From the NCBI RefSeq assembly GCF_001570905.1, contig NZ_BCSO01000015.1, positions 1-41,376 of the forward strand: a stretch of 41,376 nt of DNA, written 5' to 3'. The translations under genes and the position numbers were made by a program. The stretch comes from [Zimmermannella] alba NBRC 15616. Its GTDB lineage: Bacteria; Actinomycetota; Actinomycetes; Actinomycetales; Microbacteriaceae. The notes beneath the pieces were generated by a model. That model was not told the DNA's origin. It made no database searches and saw only the letters and a program-made list of their open reading frames with translations. Of the stretch, positions 1 through 8,022 are shown one piece after another (the stretch's first letter is position 1; the number at the start of each line of letters is the position of its first letter).

Positions 1-58
1 GGGGCGCGGGGGACGGGGCGCGGGGGACGGGGCGCGGGGCGGAGCGGGGAGGACGAGG
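1..58. repeat. GC-rich short tandem repeat at window edge
   Basis: A 14-nt unit (GGGGCGCGGGGGAC) occurs twice in full, followed by a partial, degenerating third copy. The tract is almost entirely G and C and ends just before the first gene. It may continue beyond the left edge. No function can be assigned; it could be a slippage-prone spacer or the end of a larger repeat. Confidence 0.6.
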
Positions 59-86
59 CGGAGCGCAGAGAGGCCACAATGGACGC

Positions 87-713
87 ATGGACTCGACGCA
101 GGATGCAGCAGTCGTCAAGCGACTTCGCCGCGCCGTGCTGCTCGTGGCAGGCCTCAACTTCGGCTACTTCTTCGTGGAGTTCGGCATCGCGCTCGCCATC
201 GGCTCAGTGTCGCTCCTCGCCGACTCGGTCGGCTTCCTCGAGGACACCTCGGTGAACCTGCTCATCGCGATCGCGCTCGGACTTCCGCTCGCAAAGCGCG
301 CCCTTGCAGGCAAGGCGATGGGACTCATCATCCTGCTGCCCGCCGCAGCCGCAGCTTGGAAGCTCGTCGAGAAGTTCGGTCAGCCCACGCCACCGGACGT
401 CCTCTCGCTGTGCCTCACTGCAGGCGGTGCCGTGCTCGTGAACCTCACGTGTTCGATCATCCTCGCCCGCTTCCGCGACCACGGCGGATCCATGAGCACC
501 GCCGCATTCTTGGCAGCACGCAACGACGTCATTGTGAATGTCGCGATCATCGTGATGGGCTTCATCACGCTCTGGACGGGGTCAGGATGGCCGGACATCG
601 TACTCGGCGCGATCATCATCCTGCTCGCAGCATGGGCCGCCCACGAAGTGTGGGAGGTCGCCGAAGAGGAGCAGCTCGCCGCGAAGGCGCTCGCGGGCGA
701 AGAGATCGACTAG
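87..713 (+). CDS. CDF-like cation transporter, short form
   Basis: The 208-residue protein is strongly hydrophobic, with about six membrane segments starting near residue 17. The segment LLADSVGFLEDTSVNLL (about residues 43-59) resembles the metal-binding helix of cation diffusion facilitators (ADS...D), which export divalent metals in exchange for protons. It lacks the cytoplasmic C-terminal domain of full CDF exporters and ends in an acidic tail (VAEEEQLAAKALAGEEID). The ATG at 79 is out of frame, so 87 is the first usable start. It is probably an inner-membrane transporter of unknown substrate. It differs from the longer CDF protein at 3973-4890. Confidence 0.75.
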   Translation: MDSTQDAAVVKRLRRAVLLVAGLNFGYFFVEFGIALAIGSVSLLADSVGFLEDTSVNLLIAIALGLPLAKRALAGKAMGLIILLPAAAAAWKLVEKFGQPTPPDVLSLCLTAGGAVLVNLTCSIILARFRDHGGSMSTAAFLAARNDVIVNVAIIVMGFITLWTGSGWPDIVLGAIIILLAAWAAHEVWEVAEEEQLAAKALAGEEID

Positions 714-754
714 GCGCGCCACCTCACGGAAACCGGAATGTCGCCGGTGGTCAC

Positions 755-760
755 TACGAT
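755..760 (+). promoter_or_regulatory. Candidate -10 element for a leaderless mRNA
   Basis: TACGAT fits the actinobacterial -10 pattern TAnnnT and ends 7 nt before the ATG at 768. Transcription starting at that ATG would give a leaderless message. No clear ribosome-binding site precedes either candidate start (738 or 768), and no convincing -35 is visible. This is inference from spacing only. Confidence 0.3.
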
Positions 761-767
761 GCGCCGC

Positions 768-2255
768 ATGACGGACATCTCCCACGCAGCAGCCGACAGC
801 AGTGACTCGACGGCCAAACTCGTCACGAGTGTCGACGGCACAGCCACGGTCACGCAGCGCGAACTCAACTCGCGAGCACGTGCCTGGATGATGTACGACG
901 TCGCGAACTCTGCTTTCCAAGCGATCTGCGTCACTTTCGTCTTCGCAACCTTCCTCGCGAGCGACCTCTTCCTCGACCCGGCCATCGCCGCGATCGGCAA
1001 GGCGAACCCGCAAGACCCCACGTACCTCGCTGCGCAGGCGAACGCCACCTCCACGATCGCGCTCTTCGACACGATCGCGGCCGTCATCGTGGCGCTCATC
1101 GCACCGGCCCTCGGCGCACGCTCCGACGGCTCCGGCCGCCGCCGCGCCTGGCTTGGCATCTTCTCGCTCATCACGATCGCCTGCATGTTTGGGATGTACT
1201 TCATCACCCCGGCCCCCTCGATGGTGGCGTGGGGTGCGCTCCTCCTCGCGGTCGGTGTGCTCTTCTCGGAGTTCGCGGGCGTCAACTACAACGCGATGCT
1301 CTCGCAGGTGGCCACGCCGAAGAATCTTGGCCGCGTCTCGGGCACCGGATGGGGTTTCGGCTACCTCTCCTCGATCGTGCTGCTCATCCTCGTGCTCGTG
1401 CTCTTCATCCAGAACTTTGGCGTCGATGGTGTCGCGGGCGTTCTCAAAGTGCCGTCGGGTGCCGAGGGTGAGGGCCTCAACATCCGCCTCGCGATCGTGC
1501 TCTCGGCCGTGTGGTTCCTCGTCTTCCTCATCCCGATCATGCGCAAGGTACCGGAGCTCCCCGCCGACCCGAGCCGCGAACGCCGCCCCTTCTTCGCGAC
1601 GTACCTCGACCTCTTCCGCACGATCAAGCGCCTCGCATCCACGAGCCCGAAACTGCTGCTGTTCCTCGTCGCGAGTGCCGTCTACCGCGATGGCCTCAAC
1701 GCCGTGTTCAAGTTCGGTGCCATCCTCGCCGCGCAGGTGTACTTCTTCTCCTCGAGCGAGGTCATGTACTTCGCGGTCGCCGCGAACCTCGTTGCCGGTC
1801 TCGGCACGGTCGCCGCGGGATGGGTGGATGACAAGCTCGGATCAAAGCGCGTCATCGTCGCCTCGCTCATCGGCCTCGTCGGCGTCGCGATCGCCGTGTT
1901 CGTGCTGAGCAACGACAAGATCGTGTTCTGGGTGCTCGGCCTCGCGCTGTGCCTCTTTGTCGGCCCGGTGCAGGCCTCGAGCCGCTCGTACCTGTCGCGC
2001 ATCACGCCGGCGAAGCACGAGGGCGAACTCTTCGGCCTCTACACGACGACGGGCCGCGCCGCGAACTTCCTCGCTTCCACGCTCGTCGTCATCTTCCTCG
2101 CCGCCTGGGGCGACCCGAAGCTCTCGATCATCGCGATCGCGATCGTGCTGCTGGCCGGTCTCGTGCTGGTACTTCCGATCGAGTCGAGACCGAAGCACGC
2201 GAGCCTGCGCGCTGAAACCGAGCAGCAAGCTGCAGGAGACGTCACCGTCCGGTAA
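768..2255 (+). CDS. MFS permease of the UMF1/Atg22 family
   Basis: A roughly 495-residue polytopic membrane protein. After a hydrophilic N-terminus comes MMYDVANSAFQ, the hallmark of the first helix of UMF1/Atg22-type major facilitator proteins, then about twelve membrane segments and the loop DGSGRRRAWL between helices 2 and 3. Yeast Atg22 exports amino acids from the vacuole; bacterial members are mostly uncharacterised, so the substrate is unknown. An in-frame ATG at 738 would add ten residues. I prefer 768 because a -10-like hexamer sits 7 nt upstream. The gene stands alone after the transporter at 87-713. Confidence 0.8.
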   Translation: MTDISHAAADSSDSTAKLVTSVDGTATVTQRELNSRARAWMMYDVANSAFQAICVTFVFATFLASDLFLDPAIAAIGKANPQDPTYLAAQANATSTIALFDTIAAVIVALIAPALGARSDGSGRRRAWLGIFSLITIACMFGMYFITPAPSMVAWGALLLAVGVLFSEFAGVNYNAMLSQVATPKNLGRVSGTGWGFGYLSSIVLLILVLVLFIQNFGVDGVAGVLKVPSGAEGEGLNIRLAIVLSAVWFLVFLIPIMRKVPELPADPSRERRPFFATYLDLFRTIKRLASTSPKLLLFLVASAVYRDGLNAVFKFGAILAAQVYFFSSSEVMYFAVAANLVAGLGTVAAGWVDDKLGSKRVIVASLIGLVGVAIAVFVLSNDKIVFWVLGLALCLFVGPVQASSRSYLSRITPAKHEGELFGLYTTTGRAANFLASTLVVIFLAAWGDPKLSIIAIAIVLLAGLVLVLPIESRPKHASLRAETEQQAAGDVTVR

Positions 2256-2321
2256 CCCCAGAGTCGGGCATTCTGCTAATGCTCCCCAGCAACTGAATAC
2301 TCACGCCACTAGGGGGAAACT

Positions 2322-3468
2322 ATGTGGGGCGCAAACACTGACGAATTGCGTGGTGTCGCGGGGATTTCGACACGCACGCTGGCACGTGCACGGAGGCTTC
2401 GGCCACCACGAACAGCGAAGTCGATCAGCTCGTGTGGATCGGACCGGACGCCGACATGTTCCGTGCTGATTTCCAAGTCCAGGTTGTGGATGCTCTCACT
2501 GCGACGGCAACTGTCGCACAGGAGGCGAGCACCTTTCTCATGGAGCAGGCACAGCAACAGGATGACGCGTCTGCTGCTGGTTCAGGGTCGCGCAGCTCGA
2601 GCACGTCAGACTCAGGGAGCCGATCGGGTTCTGGGTCGGGTTCTGGGAGCGGATCAGGTTCGGAATCGGGTTCGGGATCTGGCACCAGAAGCGAATCCGG
2701 CTCTCGTTCAGGGAGCGGCTCAGGCTCGAGTTCAGGTTCCGAGTCCGGCTCTGACTCAGGAAGCGAATCCGGCTCCGGTTCGGGTTCCGGCGAGCAGACA
2801 CAGCAGGGTGATGCGAAGACCGATTCGCAGGCAGAGCCCCTCGACAAGGACATGCAGAAAATCCTTGAGGAGTACCAGGTCTCGGACGGCGAAATGACGA
2901 CGTGGGAACCCGGCTTCCCCTTTAACCTCGCCACCGACCCGATCAAGATGACGACCAAGGAAGCCGAGATGCTCAACGACCTCAATCTCATCGAGCAAAA
3001 GGACTTCAAGGACGTCAAGGAGACGGCCTACGCGTCAGCCGACCAAACCTTCGCCAAGACTGACTTCACGGGGGCCGAAACGCAGAACGACAACCACAAC
3101 GACGCCTACCGCCACGCCTACTGGAACGCGCTCATGACGAGCCGCTTCGGGGAGGGATGGGCCTCGGACTTCGCCACCGCGCACGAACAGGTTCCGGGCA
3201 ATGAACCGGCGCGCGAGGCGATGGACCTGCACAACAACGAGGTCGGCCGCCGTATCGCACGCGAGAATCCGGATGCGAGCCCCCGGAGCTCGGGACGCTC
3301 GTGAAACAGGCTGTCGAGAACGGTGACATGGTCGTCATCGACAAGAACGGTAACCTTGCGCCCTCAAACCAGGTAGAGGTTGGGCAGACCGGCCACCCCA
3401 AGCCCAGCCAGGCCCCTCTGGAGGGCAAGGACCCGCAGTTCAACAACCAAGGAGCTGAATCCTCATGA
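2322..3468 (+). pseudogene. WXG-like / Ser-Gly linker / DUF6973-like protein, two frameshifts
   Basis: Reading starts at ATG 2322 after a good Shine-Dalgarno (GGGGGAAACT) with [14 protein letters not shown]. It breaks at a G run (2360-2363), continues in the frame that carries [10 protein letters not shown], breaks again at a C run (3280-3284) after NPDAS, and continues with [14 protein letters not shown] to the TGA at 3466-3468. Restoring one base in each run gives 382 residues. The layout is an N-terminal helical region of about 85 residues with a W-x-G (W39, G41) as in ESX/WXG100 proteins, a Ser/Gly/Glu linker (about residues 85-165), and a C-terminal domain with [20 protein letters not shown] and [14 protein letters not shown], which I recognise as DUF6973-like from polymorphic secreted proteins. 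It is coupled to the lipoprotein gene by ATGA. Toxin activity is inference. Both shifts lie in homopolymers, so sequencing error is possible. Confidence 0.65.
2580..2806 (+). repeat. Degenerate Ser-Gly coding repeat
   Basis: Six-base units related to TCGGGT, TCAGGA and TCCGGC encode alternating Ser-Gly with occasional Glu, Arg or Asp. The tract forms the flexible linker of the frameshifted gene at 2322-3468. Synonymous codons are mixed, so it is not a perfect microsatellite, but it could still change length by slippage or recombination. Confidence 0.8.
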
Positions 3469-3899
3469 AGCGGACCGCCGTCCTCATCACCTCACTCATG
3501 GCACTCGCCCTCGTCCCGATGCTCAGCGCCTGCAGCGCCGCACAGGATTCACTCTGGGTCAACGATTCCGACCTGGACGACGCCATCATGAGCGCCCGCG
3601 ACGGTGAAACGGTTCCGATCGAGGAAACAACCGACTTCGAGTGGGATCATGTCGCGTACTTCGCTGAGGGTGCGATGCGGGATGACATCTCTGCTGTTGT
3701 CGGTACCGAGGTGCCGTTGAAGGAGGAGCGCTACACGGGGTCCGCCAACCTCTTCGTGTTCACGAAGGACGGCGAGATCGTCGCACTCGTTCAAACAACT
3801 CCGGATGCGCTCGTGAGCGGCAGCAACACCATGCATGGCAACGACGCGGTCCTCACGATCGACAAGAACGGCTACCTCGGAGTGGCAGCCGGCAGTTAG
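3465..3899 (+). CDS. Secreted lipoprotein, possible partner or immunity protein
   Basis: The 144-residue product starts MKRTAVLITS, then a hydrophobic stretch and the lipobox LSAC with the lipidated Cys at 23, so it should be anchored outside the membrane. The mature part is acidic and resembles no family I can name; it ends NGYLGVAAGS. The ATG overlaps the stop of the upstream WXG/DUF6973-like gene (ATGA) and has its own AAGGAG site at 3448-3453, so the two are translated together. By position it could be an immunity or accessory lipoprotein for that effector, but this is only inferred. A strong hairpin follows. Confidence 0.7.
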   Translation: MKRTAVLITSLMALALVPMLSACSAAQDSLWVNDSDLDDAIMSARDGETVPIEETTDFEWDHVAYFAEGAMRDDISAVVGTEVPLKEERYTGSANLFVFTKDGEIVALVQTTPDALVSGSNTMHGNDAVLTIDKNGYLGVAAGS

Positions 3900-3903
3900 G
3901 AGT

Positions 3904-3943
3904 CGCCGCGGCAGGCACACCACCGAATGTGCTTGCCGCGGCG
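3904..3943. terminator. Bidirectional hairpin between convergent genes
   Basis: Arms CGCCGCGGCAGGCACA and TGTGCTTGCCGCGGCG form a 16-bp stem with one G:T pair and an 8-nt loop. It lies 5 nt after the lipoprotein stop and 30 nt from the stop of the convergent CDF gene. There is no clear T tract on either side. A second short hairpin at 3966-3984 has the CDF stop codon in its loop. Confidence 0.6.
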
Positions 3944-3972
3944 GCCTCGCCGAAGCAGACCTTGAATGCACG

Positions 3973-4890
3973 CTACGCGTGCATGTGGTCGAGGTGAGTG
4001 GATGCTGCCGCCACGGTCTCGAGCTGGATCGTGCAGTGCTCGATCGCAACGTCATGATGGTGCGCGAGACAGTCCTGAATCTCTTGCAGGATCGACTGCG
4101 CGTGCCCGTCGCTGAAGCACTCATCAGCCAACACAACGTGGGCGGTGAGAATCGGCATCCCGGTTGCCACAAGCGAGGCGTGGAGGTCATGAACGGACTC
4201 CACGTGCGAGACCTTGAGCATGTGAGCTCGCACCTCATCGAGGTCGAGTCCGGCCGGGGCCGCCTCCATCAGAATGTTGGCAGCCGTCTTCAGCACGGTG
4301 TAGGCGCGTGGGAGGATGAGCGCGGCAATGAAAAGGCCAGCGACAGCATCCGCACGCACCCAGCCGGTGAAGTACACGACCGCGGCACTCACGAGCACTG
4401 CCACCGAACCGAGCGCATCGTTCGCCACCTCGAGAAACGCAGCACGCATGTTGAGGTTGTGCTTTCGGCGCGATACGAGCAGCGCAAGCCCAAGCAGGTT
4501 CGCAGCGAGGCCCAGCACACCGACCACGGCGATGCCCTCCGGTGACACAACGGGCGGATCGATGAGACGCTGAATGCCCTCGACCGTTGCGTAGATCCCT
4601 GCGACGAGCAGAACGAGCGCCTGAAGCGCGGCGGCGAGCACCTCCGCGCGAGCCCAACCCCACGTGCGGCGGTCATCTGCGGGTCGCAGCATCATCGTCG
4701 CGGCAAGCGCAGCGATGATGAGCCCGGAAACATCCGTGAGCATGTGCGCGGCGTCCACCAGGAGTGCGAGCGAGCCGGTGATGGCAGCCCCAATCACTTC
4801 GGCGACAAGCACGAGCGAGGCAACCCCGAGGCTCATGAGCAGGCGCCCGCGGTCACCAACATGCTGGCCGTGGTCGTGTCCGCATCCCAT
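3973..4890 (-). CDS. CDF-family divalent cation efflux protein
   Basis: The 305-residue protein begins MGCGHDHGQH, a metal-binding N-terminus common in CzcD/ZitB-type exporters, and has about six membrane segments. LLVDAAHMLTDVSG and FLEVANDALGSVAV carry the paired His/Asp and Asn/Asp ligands of helices 2 and 5. A C-terminal cytoplasmic domain follows (VHDLHASLVATGMPILTAHV). CDF proteins export Zn2+, Co2+ or Cd2+ using the proton gradient. The start is set by GGGAGG upstream of ATG 4890; the longer frame to 5058 runs into copA. It follows copA by 11 nt, so it is the last gene of the copper operon and may be induced with it. Confidence 0.88.
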   Translation of the reverse strand: MGCGHDHGQHVGDRGRLLMSLGVASLVLVAEVIGAAITGSLALLVDAAHMLTDVSGLIIAALAATMMLRPADDRRTWGWARAEVLAAALQALVLLVAGIYATVEGIQRLIDPPVVSPEGIAVVGVLGLAANLLGLALLVSRRKHNLNMRAAFLEVANDALGSVAVLVSAAVVYFTGWVRADAVAGLFIAALILPRAYTVLKTAANILMEAAPAGLDLDEVRAHMLKVSHVESVHDLHASLVATGMPILTAHVVLADECFSDGHAQSILQEIQDCLAHHHDVAIEHCTIQLETVAAASTHLDHMHA

Positions 4891-4901
4891 GTGTGCCCTC
4901 C

Positions 4902-7187
4902 CTAGTCCTTCATGGTCGACGCCCGAAATACATTCAATCGCAGCGAGTTGAGGACGACGAAGAGCGAGGAGCACGCCATCGCAGCACCCGCAATTGTTGG
5001 GCTCAGGTAGCCGAGCGCGGCGAGCGGGATGGCGGCCACGTTGTAGCCGAAGGCCCACACAAGGTTGCCGATCATGGTGCGGCGCATGGCGCGCGAGAGG
5101 CGGATGGCGTCCACGACCGCGCCGAGGTCATCACGCACGAGTGTGATGTCGGCGGCTTCCATGGCCGCATCCGTGCCGCCGCCCATCGCAATGCCGAGCG
5201 TGGATGCCGCGAGCGCGGGCGCATCGTTCACGCCGTCGCCGAGCATCGCCGTTCCGGGCCCGAGATCCTGAATGATCCGGAGCTTTCCTTCGGGTCGCAC
5301 TTCCGCGTGCGCCTGTGGGATACCGAGTTCGGTTGCGACGGCCCCCACCGCGGCGGCGCTGTCGCCGCTCACAAGCACCGGTTCGATGCCGAGTTCCCGC
5401 AGCGCGTTGATGGTGCGCTTCGTGACGGGGCGGATGCGGTCGCCGAAGCTCAAGACGGCGCGTTCAGTGCCATCCACCTCGACCGCGATACTCGTGAGGC
5501 CCTGCGCCTCGAGCTCGGCAAGTTCGGCAAGGCCCGCTTCGGAGCGCACCCGGCCGACCCGGACCGTGTGACCGTTCGCCGTCGCGATGACGCCCTCGCC
5601 CGGGATGCTGCGGAAGTTGCTCGCTTCCGAGAGCGTGTAGCCGCGCTGCTGCGCGTGCGCGACGAGCGCGCGAGCAATCGGGTGTTCCGAGTGGGCTTCG
5701 ACGCTTGCGGCGAGACGGATCGCCTCCACGGCGTCAATGTGGTCGATCGGCGAGACGGTGCCGACGACCGAAGCCTGATGAATCTCGAATTCGCCACTCG
5801 TGAGGGTGCCGGTCTTGTCGAGCACGATCTGGTGAAGCTCACGCGCATGCTCGAGCGCTTCCGGGCCACGGATGAGGATGCCCATCCGCGCGCCGCGGCC
5901 GCTGCCGACGAGGATGGCCATGGGGGTGGCGAGGCCAAGCGCGCACGGGCAGGCGATGATGAGCACCGCCACCGCCGGGCCGATCGACTCGGCGAGGGGA
6001 TGCCCGAGCATGAGCCATCCCGCCAGGGTCCCGAGCGAGAGCAGGATGACGAGCGGCACGAACACGGAGGAGATGCGGTCGGCGAGGCGCTGCGCCGCGG
6101 CCTTGCCGGACTGCGCGTCGTCCGCCATCCGCGCCATCCGTGCGAGGACCGTGTCGTCGCCGACGCGCGTCGCCTCAACGACGAGGGAGCCCGTCGTGTT
6201 GAGGGTTGCACCCGTCACCTCGTCGCCGGCAGCAACCTCGCGGGGTAGCGATTCGCCCGTCACCATTGAGGTGTCGATCGCGCTCGATCCCTCGACGATG
6301 ACACCGTCAGTCGCAATGCGGGTACCCGGTCGCACGAGGAAAAGGTCGCCGAGCTGGAGTTCAGCGGCGGGGATCTCGCGGGTTTCCCCGTCCGCCTGCA
6401 CGAGTTCGGCGCGGTCGGCGGCGAGGGTGAGGAGGCTCTTCAGGGCCTGGCCCGCTGCACGCTTGGCGCGCGCTTCGGCGAGGCGTCCGGCCAGCATGAA
6501 CACGGTGACACTCGCCGCGACTTCGAGGTAGAGGTGGCCTTGCGCGCCGGTGCGGTCGAGCTCGAGGCCCATCTCGTGCCGCATCCCGAGCATCCCCGCG
6601 TGACCGAAGATGAGCGACCAGAGCGACCACGCGAGCGCTGCGGTAATGCCGAGCGAGATGAGCGTGTTCATCGACATGCCGCGGATACCGCCGTGGCGGA
6701 TACCAAGCCAGGATGCTCGATGGAAGGGCCACGCACCCCATGTCGCTACGGGGAGCGTCAGCACGAGGGCGAGCCACTGCCAGCCGGGGAACTGGATGGC
6801 GGGGATCATCGAGAGCGCCACAACGGGGACCGCGAGCGCGAGGCAGATCCAGAGTCGACGCGCAAGGCTGCGCGCGGCGTCATCGCGGGCCTGCTCGCGT
6901 TGCTCGTCCGCCTCACGCTGGGCTGCTGCAGCTCGCGGATCGGGTGCGATGCGGGCGTGATAGCCAGCCTTCTCGACGGCAGCGACGGCCCGCTCAGCAT
7001 CCTGTTCAGTGAGACCGGCAGCGCTCTCGGCTGCGCGCACTTCGGCCCGTTCGAGCGCGAAGTTGACGCTCGCTTCGAGCCCCTCGAGCTTGTTGAGGGA
7101 ACGCTCGATGCGGTTCGCGCAGGCAGCACACGTCATGCCCTCGAGTTCGAGGGTGAGGTGGGTTTCCGGCGCGTGTGAGCGTGCCAC
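4902..7187 (-). CDS. copA: Copper-exporting P1B-type ATPase
   Basis: The 761-residue protein has one N-terminal heavy-metal domain with GMTCAACANR (CxxC at 20-23). Membrane helices follow, then the actuator motif TGES, the intramembrane copper site CPC in ACPCALGLATP (about residue 413), the phosphorylation motif DKTGTLT (about 455), SEHPIARA (the HP motif) and GDGVNDAPAL (about 648). This is the full set for a Cu+ exporter that pumps cytosolic copper outward at the cost of ATP. Translation starts at GTG 7187 behind AAGGAG. It lies 55 nt after copZ and 11 nt before the CDF gene in one leftward operon controlled by CsoR. Confidence 0.95.
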   Translation of the reverse strand: MARSHAPETHLTLELEGMTCAACANRIERSLNKLEGLEASVNFALERAEVRAAESAAGLTEQDAERAVAAVEKAGYHARIAPDPRAAAAQREADEQREQARDDAARSLARRLWICLALAVPVVALSMIPAIQFPGWQWLALVLTLPVATWGAWPFHRASWLGIRHGGIRGMSMNTLISLGITAALAWSLWSLIFGHAGMLGMRHEMGLELDRTGAQGHLYLEVAASVTVFMLAGRLAEARAKRAAGQALKSLLTLAADRAELVQADGETREIPAAELQLGDLFLVRPGTRIATDGVIVEGSSAIDTSMVTGESLPREVAAGDEVTGATLNTTGSLVVEATRVGDDTVLARMARMADDAQSGKAAAQRLADRISSVFVPLVILLSLGTLAGWLMLGHPLAESIGPAVAVLIIACPCALGLATPMAILVGSGRGARMGILIRGPEALEHARELHQIVLDKTGTLTSGEFEIHQASVVGTVSPIDHIDAVEAIRLAASVEAHSEHPIARALVAHAQQRGYTLSEASNFRSIPGEGVIATANGHTVRVGRVRSEAGLAELAELEAQGLTSIAVEVDGTERAVLSFGDRIRPVTKRTINALRELGIEPVLVSGDSAAAVGAVATELGIPQAHAEVRPEGKLRIIQDLGPGTAMLGDGVNDAPALAASTLGIAMGGGTDAAMEAADITLVRDDLGAVVDAIRLSRAMRRTMIGNLVWAFGYNVAAIPLAALGYLSPTIAGAAMACSSLFVVLNSLRLNVFRASTMKD

Positions 7188-7242
7188 TGTGGCTCCTTCG
7201 GGGTTGGGGTGCTACGTGCCGCGTTGCTGCCGCGGATGTGGA

Positions 7243-7452
7243 CTAGTCGTCGAGGAGTTCGTAGCCGGCTTCTTCAACCGCCTCGGCGAGGTCGGCGCGG
7301 CTGAGCGGTGCTTCGGAGGCGATGCGGGCGCTGCCGTCTTCGGCCGAGACTTCAACCTCGGTGACGCCGTCGAGCTTCATGAGTTCGTCGGTGACGGCCT
7401 GCTCGCAGTGGCTGCAGCTCATGCCGTCGATCTGGATCTGGGTGGAGATCAT
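7243..7452 (-). CDS. copZ: Copper chaperone, heavy-metal-associated domain
   Basis: This 69-residue single-domain protein carries GMSCSHCEQAV, the CxxC site that binds Cu+, in the usual beta-alpha-beta-beta-alpha-beta fold length. CopZ passes copper to CopA and to the sensor. I place the start at ATG 7452 (MISTQIQIDG) because GAGAGG precedes it at good distance; the frame stays open to 7485 but those residues are not typical. It sits between csoR and copA, with about 50-nt gaps on both sides. Confidence 0.9.
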   Translation of the reverse strand: MISTQIQIDGMSCSHCEQAVTDELMKLDGVTEVEVSAEDGSARIASEAPLSRADLAEAVEEAGYELLDD

Positions 7453-7504
7453 GCGGGGAACCTCTCGTGTTGTGGGGTGACGCATCCGCGTCAGGGATTG
7501 GGGT

Positions 7505-7870
7505 TTAGCTCTTCACGAGGCGCGTGATGGCGCGCGTCGCCTCGGCGATCTTGGCGTCGATTTCGCTCGAGTCGCCGCTCTCGGCGGCGGTGTGCGCGGC
7601 GCCGGTGACGCAGTGGGTGAGGTGGTCTTCGAGGAGGAGGAGCGCGATGTTTTCGAGGGCGCTTGTTGCGGCGGAGATCTGCGTGATGACGTCGATGCAG
7701 TAGCGCTCGTCATCCACGAGTCGCTCGATGCCACGCACCTGCCCTTCGACGCGGCGCAGACGTTTCAAGATGGCCGCCTTGTCGCTCACGTAGCCGTGCT
7801 GGTGCTGACCGTTGTCGCCTGGTCCGCCGTGCGCGCACGCCTCGTCGGGCGTCGTGTGCTCGTCCGTCAT
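7505..7870 (-). CDS. csoR: Copper-sensing repressor CsoR
   Basis: The 121-residue all-helical protein belongs to the CsoR/RcnR (DUF156) family: RLRRVEGQVRGIERLVDDER followed by YCID, then LEDHLTHCV. The Cys (YC), His (DH) and second Cys (THC) form the Cu+-binding C-H-C set. Such proteins bind palindromic GC-rich operators and release DNA when they bind Cu+. The N-terminus is His-rich (DNGQHQHGYV). The start is ATG 7870 with GGAGGTGC upstream; a longer frame to 8167 runs through the operator. It is the first gene of csoR-copZ-copA-CDF, so it is probably autoregulated. Confidence 0.93.
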   Translation of the reverse strand: MTDEHTTPDEACAHGGPGDNGQHQHGYVSDKAAILKRLRRVEGQVRGIERLVDDERYCIDVITQISAATSALENIALLLLEDHLTHCVTGAAHTAAESGDSSEIDAKIAEATRAITRLVKS

Positions 7871-7895
7871 TGCTGCACCTCCACAGGCAGCAACG

Positions 7896-7912
7896 ATACC
7901 CCTCGGGGGTAT
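7896..7912. promoter_or_regulatory. CsoR-type operator
   Basis: ATACCCC-TCG-GGGGTAT is a perfect 7-bp inverted repeat with a 3-nt spacer, 25 nt upstream of the csoR start. It matches the form of known CsoR sites (TACCC...GGGTA). It probably overlaps the promoter of the whole copper operon and mediates its repression when copper is low. Confidence 0.75.
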
Positions 7913-7940
7913 ATTCCCGACACGGTGTGTCACGAAGCCG

Positions 7941-8013
7941 TGACCAGATTTGGGCGTAGAGCACTCATCCCCTCCATGGCGAGGGATAGCCGCTATATTC
8001 CCAAATCTGGTCA
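7941..8013. repeat. 73-nt intergenic palindrome (element D)
   Basis: The outer arms TGACCAGATTTGGG and CCCAAATCTGGTCA pair perfectly over 14 bp. Inward pairing continues imperfectly to the centre (about 24 of 34 positions). It ends 9 nt after the stop of the methyltransferase gene (stop at 8023-8025, read leftward) and lies upstream of the csoR operator. There is no T tract, so it is not a typical intrinsic terminator. It is one of eight palindromes of this size in the window. Confidence 0.8.
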
Positions 8014-8022
8014 GCCAGGCGG

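Noticed and set aside
2425-3018. 197-codon minus-strand frame opposite the Ser-Gly repeat
   Set aside because: The Glu/Pro/Asp repeat is the complement of Ser-Gly codons and lacks a start signal.
4893-6248. 451-codon plus-strand frame opposite copA
   Set aside because: copA has all P-type ATPase motifs in the other strand; the shadow has no start signal or domain.
7941-8013. Palindromes as ordinary rho-independent terminators
   Set aside because: No T tract follows the stem in either direction and the stems are far longer than usual; a terminator role is not excluded but does not explain size and similarity.
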